From: an uncultured Dorea sp.
GTDB taxonomy: Bacteria; Bacillota; Clostridia; Lachnospirales; Lachnospiraceae
Assembly (NCBI GenBank): GCA_910579335.1
Contig: CAJTUQ010000010.1
Span: 10,890-37,072, forward strand
Direction: 5' to 3'
Length of the DNA: 26,183 bases
The position numbers were made by a program, and so were the translations under genes. Position 1 is the stretch's first letter; every line of letters begins with the position of its first letter. The notes beneath the pieces are model-generated. The model saw nothing but the letters and a program-made list of their open reading frames with translations. It did not search any database and had not been told where the DNA came from. Below, one piece after another: positions 8,175-15,435 of the stretch.

Positions 8175-8210
8175 GGTCTCGGTACATGCCCACCGCCCAC
8201 AAGCTTTAAT

Positions 8211-8219
8211 ATTATAACA
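8211..8219 (-). promoter_or_regulatory. pnp: Extended -10 promoter of pnp
   Basis: On the minus strand TGTTATAAT is a perfect extended -10 (TG-N-TATAAT). No convincing -35 lies 17 bp upstream, which is typical of extended -10 promoters. Transcription would start near 8204, giving a leader of about 130 nt that contains the hairpin at 8137-8174. It lies between the terminator of the TPR gene and pnp. Confidence 0.6.
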
Positions 8220-8263
8220 CAATTGCACAGAATATACCACTATAAAATTGTAAAACAAAACAT

Positions 8264-8318
8264 AAAAAAACCGCTGCCCTTACAAGCCCTGCAAACGCAT
8301 GGCTGCAAAGGCCGCAGT
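8264..8318 (-). terminator. Terminator after the TPR gene
   Basis: On the minus strand the segment from ACTGCGGCCTT to AAGGGCAGCGGT can fold into an imperfect stem (one bulge, one mismatch), with an inner TGCA/TGCA pairing. It is followed by seven Ts (8264-8270). It starts about 10 nt after the stop codon of the TPR gene, so it closes the NTPase-TPR transcript before the pnp promoter. Confidence 0.65.
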
Positions 8319-8328
8319 CTCCTAACGC

Positions 8329-10086
8329 TTAGTCTATCCCAGCCAGATTGTCCTCCAGCCACTTCTTAAAATCCCCGTCCGGATAAGATTCAAAATACGC
8401 TGCTTGTAAATTAGCAAAAACAACCTTTGTGTTCGGGTGCTCTAATCCCAGTTTGGAGCAGCATATCTTTAACGCTTTTAAATAACAGGCAAACATCTTT
8501 TCGTAATTCCTTTGTCTCTCATATACACCTGCCAGATTATTATAACTTGCTGCGGTATCCGGATGCTCTTCCCCCAATACCTTTTCTCTTATCCGCAGGC
8601 TTTTTCTATACAGTTCTTTTGCTTCCTTATATTTCCCCTGGCTTTTATATACTCCCGCCAGATTGTTATAGATTGTTGCTATTGACGGGTGCTCTAATCC
8701 CAATACCTTTTCATTTATTAGCAGGCCTTTTTCATATAGTTCTTCCGCTTCTTTATATTTCCCCTGACTCTCATATACCCCCGCCAGATTATTATAACTT
8801 ATTGCTGTATCTGGGTGTTCCTCTCCCAATACTTTTTCACTTATCTGAAGGCTTTTTTCATACAGTTCTTCCGCCTCCCCATACCTCCCCTGACTCTCAT
8901 ATACACCTGCCAGATTATTATAACTCGTTGCTGTATCCGGGTGTTCCTCTCCCAATACCTTTTCTCTTATCCGCAGGCTTTTTTCATACAGTTCTTCCGC
9001 TTCCCCATATCTCCCCTGATTCTTATATACTAATGCCAGATTATTATAGCTCGTTGCTGTTGACGGGTGCTCTAATCCCAATACCCTTTCATTTATTAGC
9101 AGGCCTTTTTCATATAATTCTTCCGCTTTCTTATATTTTCCCTGACTCTCATATACTCCTGCCAGATTATTATAACCCGTTGCTGTATCCGGGTGTTCCT
9201 CTCCCAATATCTTTTTTCTTATCCGCAGACTCTTTTCATACAGTTCCTCCGCTTCCTTATATTTCCCCTGGCTATCATATACTCCTGCCAGATTATTATA
9301 ACTCCTTATTGTATCCGGATGCTCTCTCCCCAATTCTTGTTCTCTTATCTGAATGCTTTTTTTATACAGCTCTTCTGCTTCCTTATATTTCCCCTGACTG
9401 CTATATACATCTGCCAATTCATTGCCAATCTCAGCCATCTCCAAATGCTCTTTTCCAAGCAGGCGCTCTTTGATTTGCCATGCCTTTAACAGCAGGCATT
9501 CACTCTCCCTATAATGTGCCTTGTCACTTTCATCTTTGGCCCGCTCTATCATCTCATAAGCCTGTGCCATCTTTTGCCTGGATTCCTCCGGGCTCCACTC
9601 TCCCTCTTTCACCGGTTCCGTATCCGTAAGGAGCGGCTCCTTCTCTTTCCTGAATGCCGCCTGACAATCGTAGTTATGAAAGGTAACCCGAAGCTTTATA
9701 AAGGAATAAAAATCGTATGCCCCTGCCGCCAGTCTGTCATCCCCGTAAGGAGTGACGAAAAAAATCATATTCCTTTCCAGATTTTCCAGCATATCCCTGC
9801 TGAAATTCAGCCGCTTTAAGCTCTCCTCATCCTGCAGGGCAAGGTGGAAATTAACAATCATAAGAACATTTTTATCAGGCAGTCCGGCGGCCCACTCCTC
9901 CAAATCGCGGAAGGAATAACTTCCCGGATGCCGCTTGTAATCATAGACGCCAGCCAGCCCGTGCCTATACACGTCAATGATTTCCCTCTGGATTTCTTCA
10001 TCGGCAACTACTAAAAACAGCCCCTGCTCCGATTGGTTTATAATCCATCCTAAGGTCTTGTACCCTTCCTGATTCCTATCCGACAT
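8329..10086 (-). CDS. TPR protein with kinesin-light-chain-type repeats and an N-terminal signalling-like domain
   Basis: The 585-residue protein has three parts. Residues 1-140 form an alpha/beta domain (LFLVVADEE near 23, NVLMIVNFHLAL near 73). Its segment from LKRLNFSRDML to KLRVTF (about 90-136) recalls a motif I associate with bacterial NTPase/TPR sensor proteins (LN..R..L, then a hydrophobic strand, then DF.S...). A linker covers 140-210. Residues 211-546 are eight tandem 42-residue TPR units of the pattern EHPDTATSYNNLAGVYESQG, with a ninth partial unit at 547-585. No signal peptide or membrane helix is present. The ATG at 10086 lies inside the end of the upstream NTPase gene (11-nt overlap), so the pair is probably co-translated and works together. 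Protein-protein scaffolding or sensing is likely; the specific function is unknown. Confidence 0.85.
   Translation of the reverse strand: MSDRNQEGYKTLGWIINQSEQGLFLVVADEEIQREIIDVYRHGLAGVYDYKRHPGSYSFRDLEEWAAGLPDKNVLMIVNFHLALQDEESLKRLNFSRDMLENLERNMIFFVTPYGDDRLAAGAYDFYSFIKLRVTFHNYDCQAAFRKEKEPLLTDTEPVKEGEWSPEESRQKMAQAYEMIERAKDESDKAHYRESECLLLKAWQIKERLLGKEHLEMAEIGNELADVYSSQGKYKEAEELYKKSIQIREQELGREHPDTIRSYNNLAGVYDSQGKYKEAEELYEKSLRIRKKILGEEHPDTATGYNNLAGVYESQGKYKKAEELYEKGLLINERVLGLEHPSTATSYNNLALVYKNQGRYGEAEELYEKSLRIREKVLGEEHPDTATSYNNLAGVYESQGRYGEAEELYEKSLQISEKVLGEEHPDTAISYNNLAGVYESQGKYKEAEELYEKGLLINEKVLGLEHPSIATIYNNLAGVYKSQGKYKEAKELYRKSLRIREKVLGEEHPDTAASYNNLAGVYERQRNYEKMFACYLKALKICCSKLGLEHPNTKVVFANLQAAYFESYPDGDFKKWLEDNLAGID
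8449..9456 (-). repeat. Eight tandem 126-bp repeats coding for TPR units
   Basis: Eight consecutive 126-bp units encode residues 211-546 of the TPR protein. The middle units are very alike at DNA level; for example, stretches encoding EEHPDTATSYNNLAG recur with only a few base changes. Units alternate between two flavours, one with EEHPDT plus SLRIREKVL and one with LEHPS plus GLLINEKVL. That suggests duplication of two-unit blocks. Such an array can gain or lose units by recombination. Confidence 0.9.
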
Positions 10087-11386
10087 CCGATATCAGCCCC
10101 TGTTCTTTAAAAAATTTCACAACGAGCGGGTGCACGTTGTGCCACCGTTTTCCGTTATACTCAAGCACTACCGACGCCTGGAGCATCTTAAGCAGCATCT
10201 TCTTATCCTCGATACGCTCCTTGTTTCCCTTATAAATATTCAACAGAAACGAATATTCCTTTTCCTCGATTCTCTTTGTCAAGGACGTCTTAAGCTCCTC
10301 CAGCGCCCGCGCTGCATCTTCCATAGAAATCGTACTGCCGTCTCTTCGGTTGGCTCTTTTTGCCGATAAATTAATGGACTGGAACAAGTCTCTGAGAGAG
10401 CCGCCCGTATACTGAATCAACGTTTCCAGGACGTCCTCCTCAAACAGCTTAAGAGCCGCCCGTTTTTTTACAATCTCCTTGATAATATCGATGCCTTCCA
10501 AAAATGGCTGGCCTTCTATAGTCTCAATCTTGATCATCGGGAGCGTTTTGGTCACAAAATAACTCTCCATCGCCGAAAATCTGGCGTCGTAAGAAAGTGC
10601 GATAGGAAACGTATAAATCACTGGAAACTCCATTCCTGAAAGAATCGCCGAATAATTATAGAATACCTTCCACGCATCCTCCGGATCCAGTTTATCCAAA
10701 TCTTCAAAAATGATAATCGGCCGTTTTCCGTCCGAGCCTGCGGCTATCTCCTCTGACACGCACCGTAAAAGCCTAATCCATTCACTGGAGCGGACACTAA
10801 TCTTTCTCCGGTATTCTTTTCTCACTTCTTCATTGTACTTTAAATCGGTCTTAATCTCTGCAAACACTTTCAGTATGCCTGAAAAGATACCCTTGTTTCC
10901 CGCCGAAATTCCCATTCCGAGGGCAGCGGACTCCGATTCCTGCAACGATTGAATCTCTGTTTTCTCACACCAGAAATTTAAAATATCTTCCAGAATTTCC
11001 TGCCTGATTTCACAGCCTGATTCCTTTGCTATCTGCAGCAAGGCCTCTCCCATCAGGATAAACAAATCGGAGTGTACGATGTTTAGCAAATCCAGGTCGA
11101 TGCCGCAGGCAATTGTTTTTACATGATATCCTTCGGAAATGAGCCGTTTGGACATCCGGTTCAGCTCCGTGCTTTTTCCGCACCCCCTGTGCCCCAGAAG
11201 CAAAAACGCAGCCGCGTCGTCAAGCTCCCGGCAGCTGTCGTAAATATCCTCAATCGGGGAATTATATTTATCGCTTGTACGGTACTCCATCGTCCCTTTA
11301 CAGTAAAACTCATCCATCAGCTCCATTTTTAAAGGCGACGATGAAAAGGCATTTATTATCTCAGAAACCTGTTCTGCATATCTCAT
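10076..11386 (-). CDS. AAA-type P-loop NTPase with possible C-terminal winged helix, partner of the TPR protein
   Basis: The 436-residue protein has Walker A GHRGCGKST (residues 65-73) and Walker B IIIFEDLDK (224-232). A GGSLRDLF segment near 328-335 resembles the sensor-2 region of ORC/Cdc6-like and STAND-like AAA proteins. The C-terminal 60 residues (around VVLEYNGKRWHNVHPLVVKFF) look like a winged-helix domain. The N-terminal 60 residues contain no recognised domain. The start ATG at 11386 follows AGGAGGAG; the frame extends further upstream but across the promoter. The stop overlaps the TPR gene start. A strong promoter lies just upstream, so the two genes form a bicistron. A regulatory or defence switch that senses through the TPR partner is plausible, but this is inferred from architecture only. 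Confidence 0.85.
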   Translation of the reverse strand: MRYAEQVSEIINAFSSSPLKMELMDEFYCKGTMEYRTSDKYNSPIEDIYDSCRELDDAAAFLLLGHRGCGKSTELNRMSKRLISEGYHVKTIACGIDLDLLNIVHSDLFILMGEALLQIAKESGCEIRQEILEDILNFWCEKTEIQSLQESESAALGMGISAGNKGIFSGILKVFAEIKTDLKYNEEVRKEYRRKISVRSSEWIRLLRCVSEEIAAGSDGKRPIIIFEDLDKLDPEDAWKVFYNYSAILSGMEFPVIYTFPIALSYDARFSAMESYFVTKTLPMIKIETIEGQPFLEGIDIIKEIVKKRAALKLFEEDVLETLIQYTGGSLRDLFQSINLSAKRANRRDGSTISMEDAARALEELKTSLTKRIEEKEYSFLLNIYKGNKERIEDKKMLLKMLQASVVLEYNGKRWHNVHPLVVKFFKEQGLISDVG

Positions 11387-11432
11387 AAAAACTCCTCCTG
11401 CATTATTCTCGTTAACTGTTATTCTACATTTT

Positions 11433-11461
11433 ATTATATCGGATATCTGAAAAAACGGCAA
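11433..11461 (-). promoter_or_regulatory. Sigma-A-type promoter of the NTPase-TPR pair
   Basis: On the minus strand TTGCCG (11456-11461), a 17-bp spacer and a perfect TATAAT (11433-11438). Transcription would start near 11426, about 40 nt before the NTPase start codon. The rest of the 11387-11540 intergenic stretch shows no other clear element. Confidence 0.7.
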
Positions 11462-11540
11462 AGGATTTTGCCTGTCTTCATAAATTATAATTACATATTC
11501 TATATCTATGAGCATGCGCTATAAATCAATGTTACACATT

Positions 11541-12356
11541 CTATCCCCGTTCAAGGAAATCCATGACCCGCTGGTGGAAATCCTTTGCTTCCTCGTACGC
11601 CGCATGCCCCAGCTCTTCATAGATATACAGTCTGCTGTCCCTGATTTTTTCGGCCATCCTGACAGCGGCCTCCCTGCCGGCTATCCGGTCCCTGCCGCCC
11701 CCGATGATAAGCACAGGGCAGACGATTTTCTCCAGTTTTGCAGAAGCGTCATGCCGGATGCAGGAATCCGCCTGTATCAGAAAACGCGTAAAATCCTTTG
11801 GTTTTCCTGCCAGTCCAAGAAAAGGATAAAGCAGGCGGTATTTTTTCAGATACTTTTCCGTATACGATTTTTCCGCCGTGTCAATCATCAGTCTCTTATA
11901 ATCCCCCTGCTTCGCCAGTTTTATCCAGTTTCCGACTGCTTCCTTCGTCATCTTGTCAGGCTTAGGCAGTGTGACGGCAAGCACAAGCTTTTCAACCAGT
12001 TCCGGATAATCGGCCGCAAGATGCTGCGCAATCATGCCGCCCTGAGAAAATCCTGCTGCTTTCGCCTTGAAAATGCCAAGTTTCTTCATTGCCTTTGCAT
12101 AATCTGTGGCCATGTCTTTTGTCGTATACCCTGTCGTTAAAGGAGTCTTTCTGCTGAGGATATATACCCTGTATTTTTCTGCATACATCCGGTAAGTCAC
12201 GGCCAGCAGCGCCGCCATTCCCCGGACGGTAACCAGGCCGTCCCCCAGCCCCGGAAGCATGATTAAAACATCGCTTCCCTTTCCAAAGACAACGTAGTCC
12301 ATATCTGCGCCGCCTACTTTGACACGCCCGTTCTTAGCATTCCAGAACACAACCAC
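11541..12356 (-). CDS. Alpha/beta hydrolase
   Basis: A 271-residue alpha/beta-hydrolase-fold protein. The nucleophile elbow is GFSQGG with Ser104. The acid is probably Asp223 in GGGRDRI and the base His251 in ELGHAAYEE. The oxyanion strand is LIMLPGLGDG (31-40). The substrate cannot be predicted. No signal peptide is seen. The frame starts with GTG at 12356; AAAAGGG lies just upstream and a second in-frame GTG at 12350 is also possible. It lies 24 nt after the remnant of a Uma2 gene and may be driven by that gene's surviving promoter at 12576-12604. It shares the island with the NTPase/TPR pair, but a promoter of their own separates them. Confidence 0.88.
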   Translation of the reverse strand: MVVFWNAKNGRVKVGGADMDYVVFGKGSDVLIMLPGLGDGLVTVRGMAALLAVTYRMYAEKYRVYILSRKTPLTTGYTTKDMATDYAKAMKKLGIFKAKAAGFSQGGMIAQHLAADYPELVEKLVLAVTLPKPDKMTKEAVGNWIKLAKQGDYKRLMIDTAEKSYTEKYLKKYRLLYPFLGLAGKPKDFTRFLIQADSCIRHDASAKLEKIVCPVLIIGGGRDRIAGREAAVRMAEKIRDSRLYIYEELGHAAYEEAKDFHQRVMDFLERG

Positions 12357-12380
12357 CGCACCCTTTTTATACCCTTCCGT

Positions 12381-12549
12381 CTAATCATTATTATCTTTTT
12401 CAAAATTATATACCGTCACGAACTGCCTCCAGGATCAACCACCCAATATTCCCTGACGCCCACTGTCCGATACTGAAATAATTTTTTGTAATAATCCATC
12501 TGTCTGCTGCCAGGTGCCGCTAAATAATAAGATTCCGTACCACATTCAT
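12381..12549 (-). pseudogene. Remnant of a Uma2-family (DUF820) endonuclease-like gene
   Basis: A frame near 12430-12520 encodes APGSRQMDYYKKLFQYRTVG followed by VREYWVVDP. This is the C-terminal hallmark of Uma2/DUF820 proteins of the PD-(D/E)XK nuclease fold (usually SPSSR..D...KL..Y...GVREYWIVDP). The gene is broken. After VDPGG a one-base shift is needed to continue into FVTVYNFEKDNND and the TAG at 12381. The N-terminal three quarters of the protein are missing. The 5' end is preserved as a promoter, GGAGG and ATG (12549), but that ATG now opens only a nine-codon frame. An internal deletion joining the first codons to the C-terminus explains this. Confidence 0.75.
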
Positions 12550-12575
12550 TGAGCGTACCTCCTGTCCTTATGGTA

Positions 12576-12604
12576 ATTATAAGGTATATTTCTATGGAGT
12601 ACAA
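12576..12604 (-). promoter_or_regulatory. Surviving promoter of the Uma2 remnant
   Basis: On the minus strand TTGTAC (12599-12604), a 17-bp spacer and a perfect TATAAT (12576-12581) lie upstream of AGGACAGGAGG and an ATG. The promoter looks functional although its gene is wrecked. It may now serve the alpha/beta hydrolase downstream. Nothing further is visible in the AT-rich stretch 12605-12671. Confidence 0.65.
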
Positions 12605-12671
12605 CCGGATATTATAGATTCTCTTATACGGTCCTTTTAAGATTGACAGAAAACAAATAATATGAAAACAG

Positions 12672-12724
12672 AAAGAAATCTTCCAAGAAGGCCCAAAGCA
12701 AGACATTCTAAAGAAGATTTCTTT
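12672..12724 (-). terminator. Hairpin at the end of the Hdr-fumarate reductase operon
   Basis: AAAGAAATCTTC (12672-12683) and GAAGATTTCTTT (12713-12724) form a perfect 12-bp inverted repeat with a 29-nt loop. It lies 17 nt after the exchanger stop codon. On the minus strand the stem is followed by CTGTTTTC, a weak T-tract. The plus-strand side is richer in T. It probably ends the long operon, though the large loop makes this less certain. Confidence 0.5.
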
Positions 12725-12741
12725 TCTTTCCCTTTTTTCAT

Positions 12742-13953
12742 TTAGCAGAATATGATAATCAGCTGTGATGCCAATACTACCGCAATCAGCGCTATCGGAT
12801 ACGTCGCCGCGTAAGCCGACGCAATATCCTCCGTTCCCGCCATATTAATGAGCGTTCCCAGCGCCGGCGTACTTGTCATGCCTCCTGTAATAGAGCCCAG
12901 ATTGTTGAGCAATGGCAGCTTCAGTACATTTTTCGCCACCACGAACCCGATAATCATCGGCAGTATGGTCATAATCGCACCGTAGAGGAAATAGACCGGC
13001 TCGAAGTATTCCACGAATTTCGCGCCGCCGGATACTCCCGCACCGATGAGGAACAGCATAAGTCCCAGCTCCCTAAGCATCTTTAAGGTAGAATTTTTCG
13101 GTACAATCGAAATTTTCCCGACATGGCCGTAATGCCCGAACACAAGAGCCGTCAGAAGGCATCCGCCGGTAGTAGTCAGCGAGAAATTCATATAGCTGAC
13201 ACTTCCGATTAAAATCCCAACGATTGCAGCCAGTGAAAATGCCATAAACCCAAATTCGTCCACCTCTGTAAGAATCAGGTTCTTTTTCTTCCCGCCAGCG
13301 CCCTCTTTGGCAGTAATTTTCTCTACCTCTTCATTCATATTCGCTTTCAATACCTTCGGGACAATCTGCACAAACAGCACAACGCCCACAACGCCGAACA
13401 GGTAGGAGATGCCGTATCCTACGGATACCAAAGCCTCTAACTCTGCGCCCACCGCCGCTTTAGACGCGGAAAATGCCGGGGTGCTGGTGAGAGCCCCCGA
13501 AAGGATTCCCACCAAGATAGCCCGAAACTCCTCATGCTTTAAGCTCGTAAAGTTCGCGCCGATCAAAACACATGCGATACAAGTCGCAGCCGCAGCCGCA
13601 ATGATGACTAACCCAAGCATGACATAGGACTTAAAATTGCGTTTCAGGTTACCGAAAAAATTCGGCCCCGCAATAAATCCGACAGAAGTGACGAAGAAGA
13701 TAAGTCCCATATTTTCCACTATTTTCAGCGCTTCCGTAGAAAAGGACTCTTCTCCTACCGTAAGGTTCCCCGACAGCTTGCTATAAAGCAGGCACCCGTA
13801 GAGCAATGCGATAATAAATACGCCCGCCGTTCCTAAATTAATTCCTTTAATTGTAATTTTTCCGATCGCATAGCCGATAGCCGCAATCGCAAAGACCGAG
13901 AAAGTAAGAAACACTACAGACTTAACTGCCAATATTCCTCCAAATAATTCCAT
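12742..13953 (-). CDS. Asp-Al_Ex-type exchanger (YidE/AspT-like permease)
   Basis: A 403-residue membrane protein with about ten hydrophobic segments in two similar halves. Each half has the same signature, GALTSTPA (153-160) and GGMTSTPA (357-364), as in the aspartate:alanine exchanger family. A charged cytosolic loop (about 203-232) separates the halves. AspT and E. coli YidE carry RCK/TrkA-C domains in this loop; here they are absent, so the protein is about 150 residues shorter. As the last gene of an oxaloacetate-to-succinate operon it may exchange C4-dicarboxylates or aspartate for succinate or a related acid, which is inference. The start at 13953 follows AAGGGAG. The gap to the fumarase gene is 29 nt. 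Confidence 0.85.
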   Translation of the reverse strand: MELFGGILAVKSVVFLTFSVFAIAAIGYAIGKITIKGINLGTAGVFIIALLYGCLLYSKLSGNLTVGEESFSTEALKIVENMGLIFFVTSVGFIAGPNFFGNLKRNFKSYVMLGLVIIAAAAATCIACVLIGANFTSLKHEEFRAILVGILSGALTSTPAFSASKAAVGAELEALVSVGYGISYLFGVVGVVLFVQIVPKVLKANMNEEVEKITAKEGAGGKKKNLILTEVDEFGFMAFSLAAIVGILIGSVSYMNFSLTTTGGCLLTALVFGHYGHVGKISIVPKNSTLKMLRELGLMLFLIGAGVSGGAKFVEYFEPVYFLYGAIMTILPMIIGFVVAKNVLKLPLLNNLGSITGGMTSTPALGTLINMAGTEDIASAYAATYPIALIAVVLASQLIIIFC

Positions 13954-13982
13954 GTCTTACGTTCTCCCTTCTAAGTAATGTT

Positions 13983-14543
13983 TTACTTCTTCTGCTCTAA
14001 GTAAGCCGCCCGGCCGCTCTCGTACAGGTTGTTGCCCTCGCTGTCGATAATGACAACCAATGGCATATCCTCCACATAAAGTTTTCTCAAAGCCTCCGCG
14101 CCAAGATCCTCGTAAGCAATCAGCTCCGCTTTCTTGATGCATTTTGCAAGAAGTGCGCCCGCTCCGCCGATGGCGCCGAAATAAACGCCGGAGTATTTCT
14201 TCATAGCGTCAATGACTTCCGGAAGACGCGCGCCCTTTCCAATCATTCCTCTTGCCCCGACAGACATCATCGTCGGCGCATAAGCATCCATACGTCCGCT
14301 TGTCGTCGGGCCTGCGGAGCCGATGACTGCTCCCGGCTTTGCAGGGGTAGGACCTACATAATAGATGGTCGCATCCTTCGGGTCAAACGGAATCTCCTCG
14401 CCTTTTGCAAGGGACTCGCACATGCGCTTGTGCCCGGCGTCACGGGAAGTATAAATCGTTCCGGTTACAAGCACGCTGTCCCCGGCATGAAGTGTTTTCG
14501 CAAGCTCCTCAGTAAGCGGTAATGTAATTTTTCTTGCTGCCAT
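13983..14543 (-). CDS. fumB: Class I fumarate hydratase, beta subunit
   Basis: This is the C-terminal half of the class I [4Fe-4S] fumarase/tartrate dehydratase, encoded separately as in many anaerobes. The 186-residue protein has GTIYTSRDAGHKRM (about 27-40) and GPTTSGRMD, which form part of the active site, and the GAIGGAGALLAK segment. It pairs with the alpha subunit encoded immediately upstream; the start ATG (14543) abuts the alpha stop and its GGAGGTGA site lies inside the alpha gene. The reaction is malate <-> fumarate + water. L(+)-tartrate dehydratase is the alternative, but the neighbouring malate dehydrogenase and fumarate reductase favour fumarase. Confidence 0.93.
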   Translation of the reverse strand: MAARKITLPLTEELAKTLHAGDSVLVTGTIYTSRDAGHKRMCESLAKGEEIPFDPKDATIYYVGPTPAKPGAVIGSAGPTTSGRMDAYAPTMMSVGARGMIGKGARLPEVIDAMKKYSGVYFGAIGGAGALLAKCIKKAELIAYEDLGAEALRKLYVEDMPLVVIIDSEGNNLYESGRAAYLEQKK

Positions 14544-15386
14544 CTAAATCACCTCCGTTTTATGGCGCGTTACATGGCAGTTGATATTTACTGCACATGG
14601 CATGCCTGCAATATGGGTCGGCAAAGTCTCGATATTCAGCCCGATTGCCGTAGTCTTTCCGCCAAAGCCCTGCGGTCCGATTCCAAGCTCGTTAATCTTC
14701 TCAAGCATTTCTTTTTCAAGGTCTGCGTAGAACGGATCAGGATTCTCGCTGTCAACAGGACGCATCAGCGCTTTCTTTGCCAGAAGCGCAGCCTTGTCAA
14801 AGGTTCCTCCGATGCCCACTCCCACAACCATCGGCGGACATGGGTTCGGTCCCGCCGTCTCCACTACCTCAAGGATAAAATCTTTAATTCCCTGAAGGCC
14901 GTGGGATGGCTTGAACATCCGAATCTGGCTCATATTCTCGCTTCCGAATCCTTTCGGCCCGACCGTAACCTTAATCTGCTCTCCGGGAACGATTTCCGTA
15001 TAGAGCATTGCCGGGGTATTGTCCCCCGTATTTCCGCGGCGCACCGGATCCTTTACAACGGATTTCCTGAGATACCCTTTGTCATACCCCCGGCGTACAC
15101 CCTCATTTACCGCCTCTGCAAGGTCGCCGCCCGTCAGATGCACATCCTGCCCGATTTCCAAGAACACACATGCCATTCCTGTATCCTGGCAGATTGGCAC
15201 GCATTCATTATCAGCAATCTCGAAGTTCTCGATAATATTATCGAGAACTCCTTTCGCAATCTCCCCGTCCTCACATGCGCGGCAGTTCTTGATAGCGCAT
15301 TTGACATCCTCCGGAAGATGCTCGTTTGCTGCGATACAAAGTTTTTCAATTACATCTGTAAGTGTGCTGACTTCGATTTCACGCAT
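14544..15386 (-). CDS. fumA: Class I fumarate hydratase, alpha subunit
   Basis: This is the N-terminal, cluster-binding half of class I fumarase (280 residues). The three cysteines expected to bind the [4Fe-4S] cluster are Cys66 (ICQDTG), Cys183 (GPNPCPP) and Cys270 (VNINCHVTRH). RRGNTGDNTPAMLYTE (117-131) and VGVGIGGTFDKAALLAKKAL are family hallmarks. Class I fumarases are oxygen-sensitive, in line with a strict anaerobe. The start at 15386 follows AGGAGATTATAATT. It lies 49 nt downstream of the flavoprotein gene and is followed directly by the beta subunit. Confidence 0.94.
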   Translation of the reverse strand: MREIEVSTLTDVIEKLCIAANEHLPEDVKCAIKNCRACEDGEIAKGVLDNIIENFEIADNECVPICQDTGMACVFLEIGQDVHLTGGDLAEAVNEGVRRGYDKGYLRKSVVKDPVRRGNTGDNTPAMLYTEIVPGEQIKVTVGPKGFGSENMSQIRMFKPSHGLQGIKDFILEVVETAGPNPCPPMVVGVGIGGTFDKAALLAKKALMRPVDSENPDPFYADLEKEMLEKINELGIGPQGFGGKTTAIGLNIETLPTHIAGMPCAVNINCHVTRHKTEVI

Positions 15387-15435
15387 AATTATAATCTCCT
15401 ATAAATTTAACTTCTTTCTATCCTCTTCCTCTATC

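Noticed and set aside
8449..9456. Regular repeats that might suggest a CRISPR array or satellite
   Set aside because: The period is 126 bp, there are no spacers, and the repeats stay in frame and encode 42-residue TPR units.
8427..9473. Long plus-strand open frame (348 codons) opposite the TPR repeats
   Set aside because: It is the mirror of the tandem repeats: a repetitive Leu/Ile/Pro-rich translation without domains or a ribosome binding site, while the minus frame gives textbook TPR units.
12416..12706. 96-codon minus-strand frame as an intact small gene
   Set aside because: The N-terminal half crosses the promoter and ribosome binding site of the old Uma2 gene and is not protein-like; only the C-terminal part is a Uma2 remnant, and it is frameshifted.
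12672..12724. 12-bp perfect inverted repeat considered as a transposon end or MITE
   Set aside because: No target-site duplication or partner end was seen, and its place 17 nt after the last operon gene fits a terminator better.
14562..15404. Plus-strand open frame of 280 codons opposite fumA
   Set aside because: It lies wholly antisense to a clear class I fumarase subunit with its three cluster cysteines; the translation has no family features.
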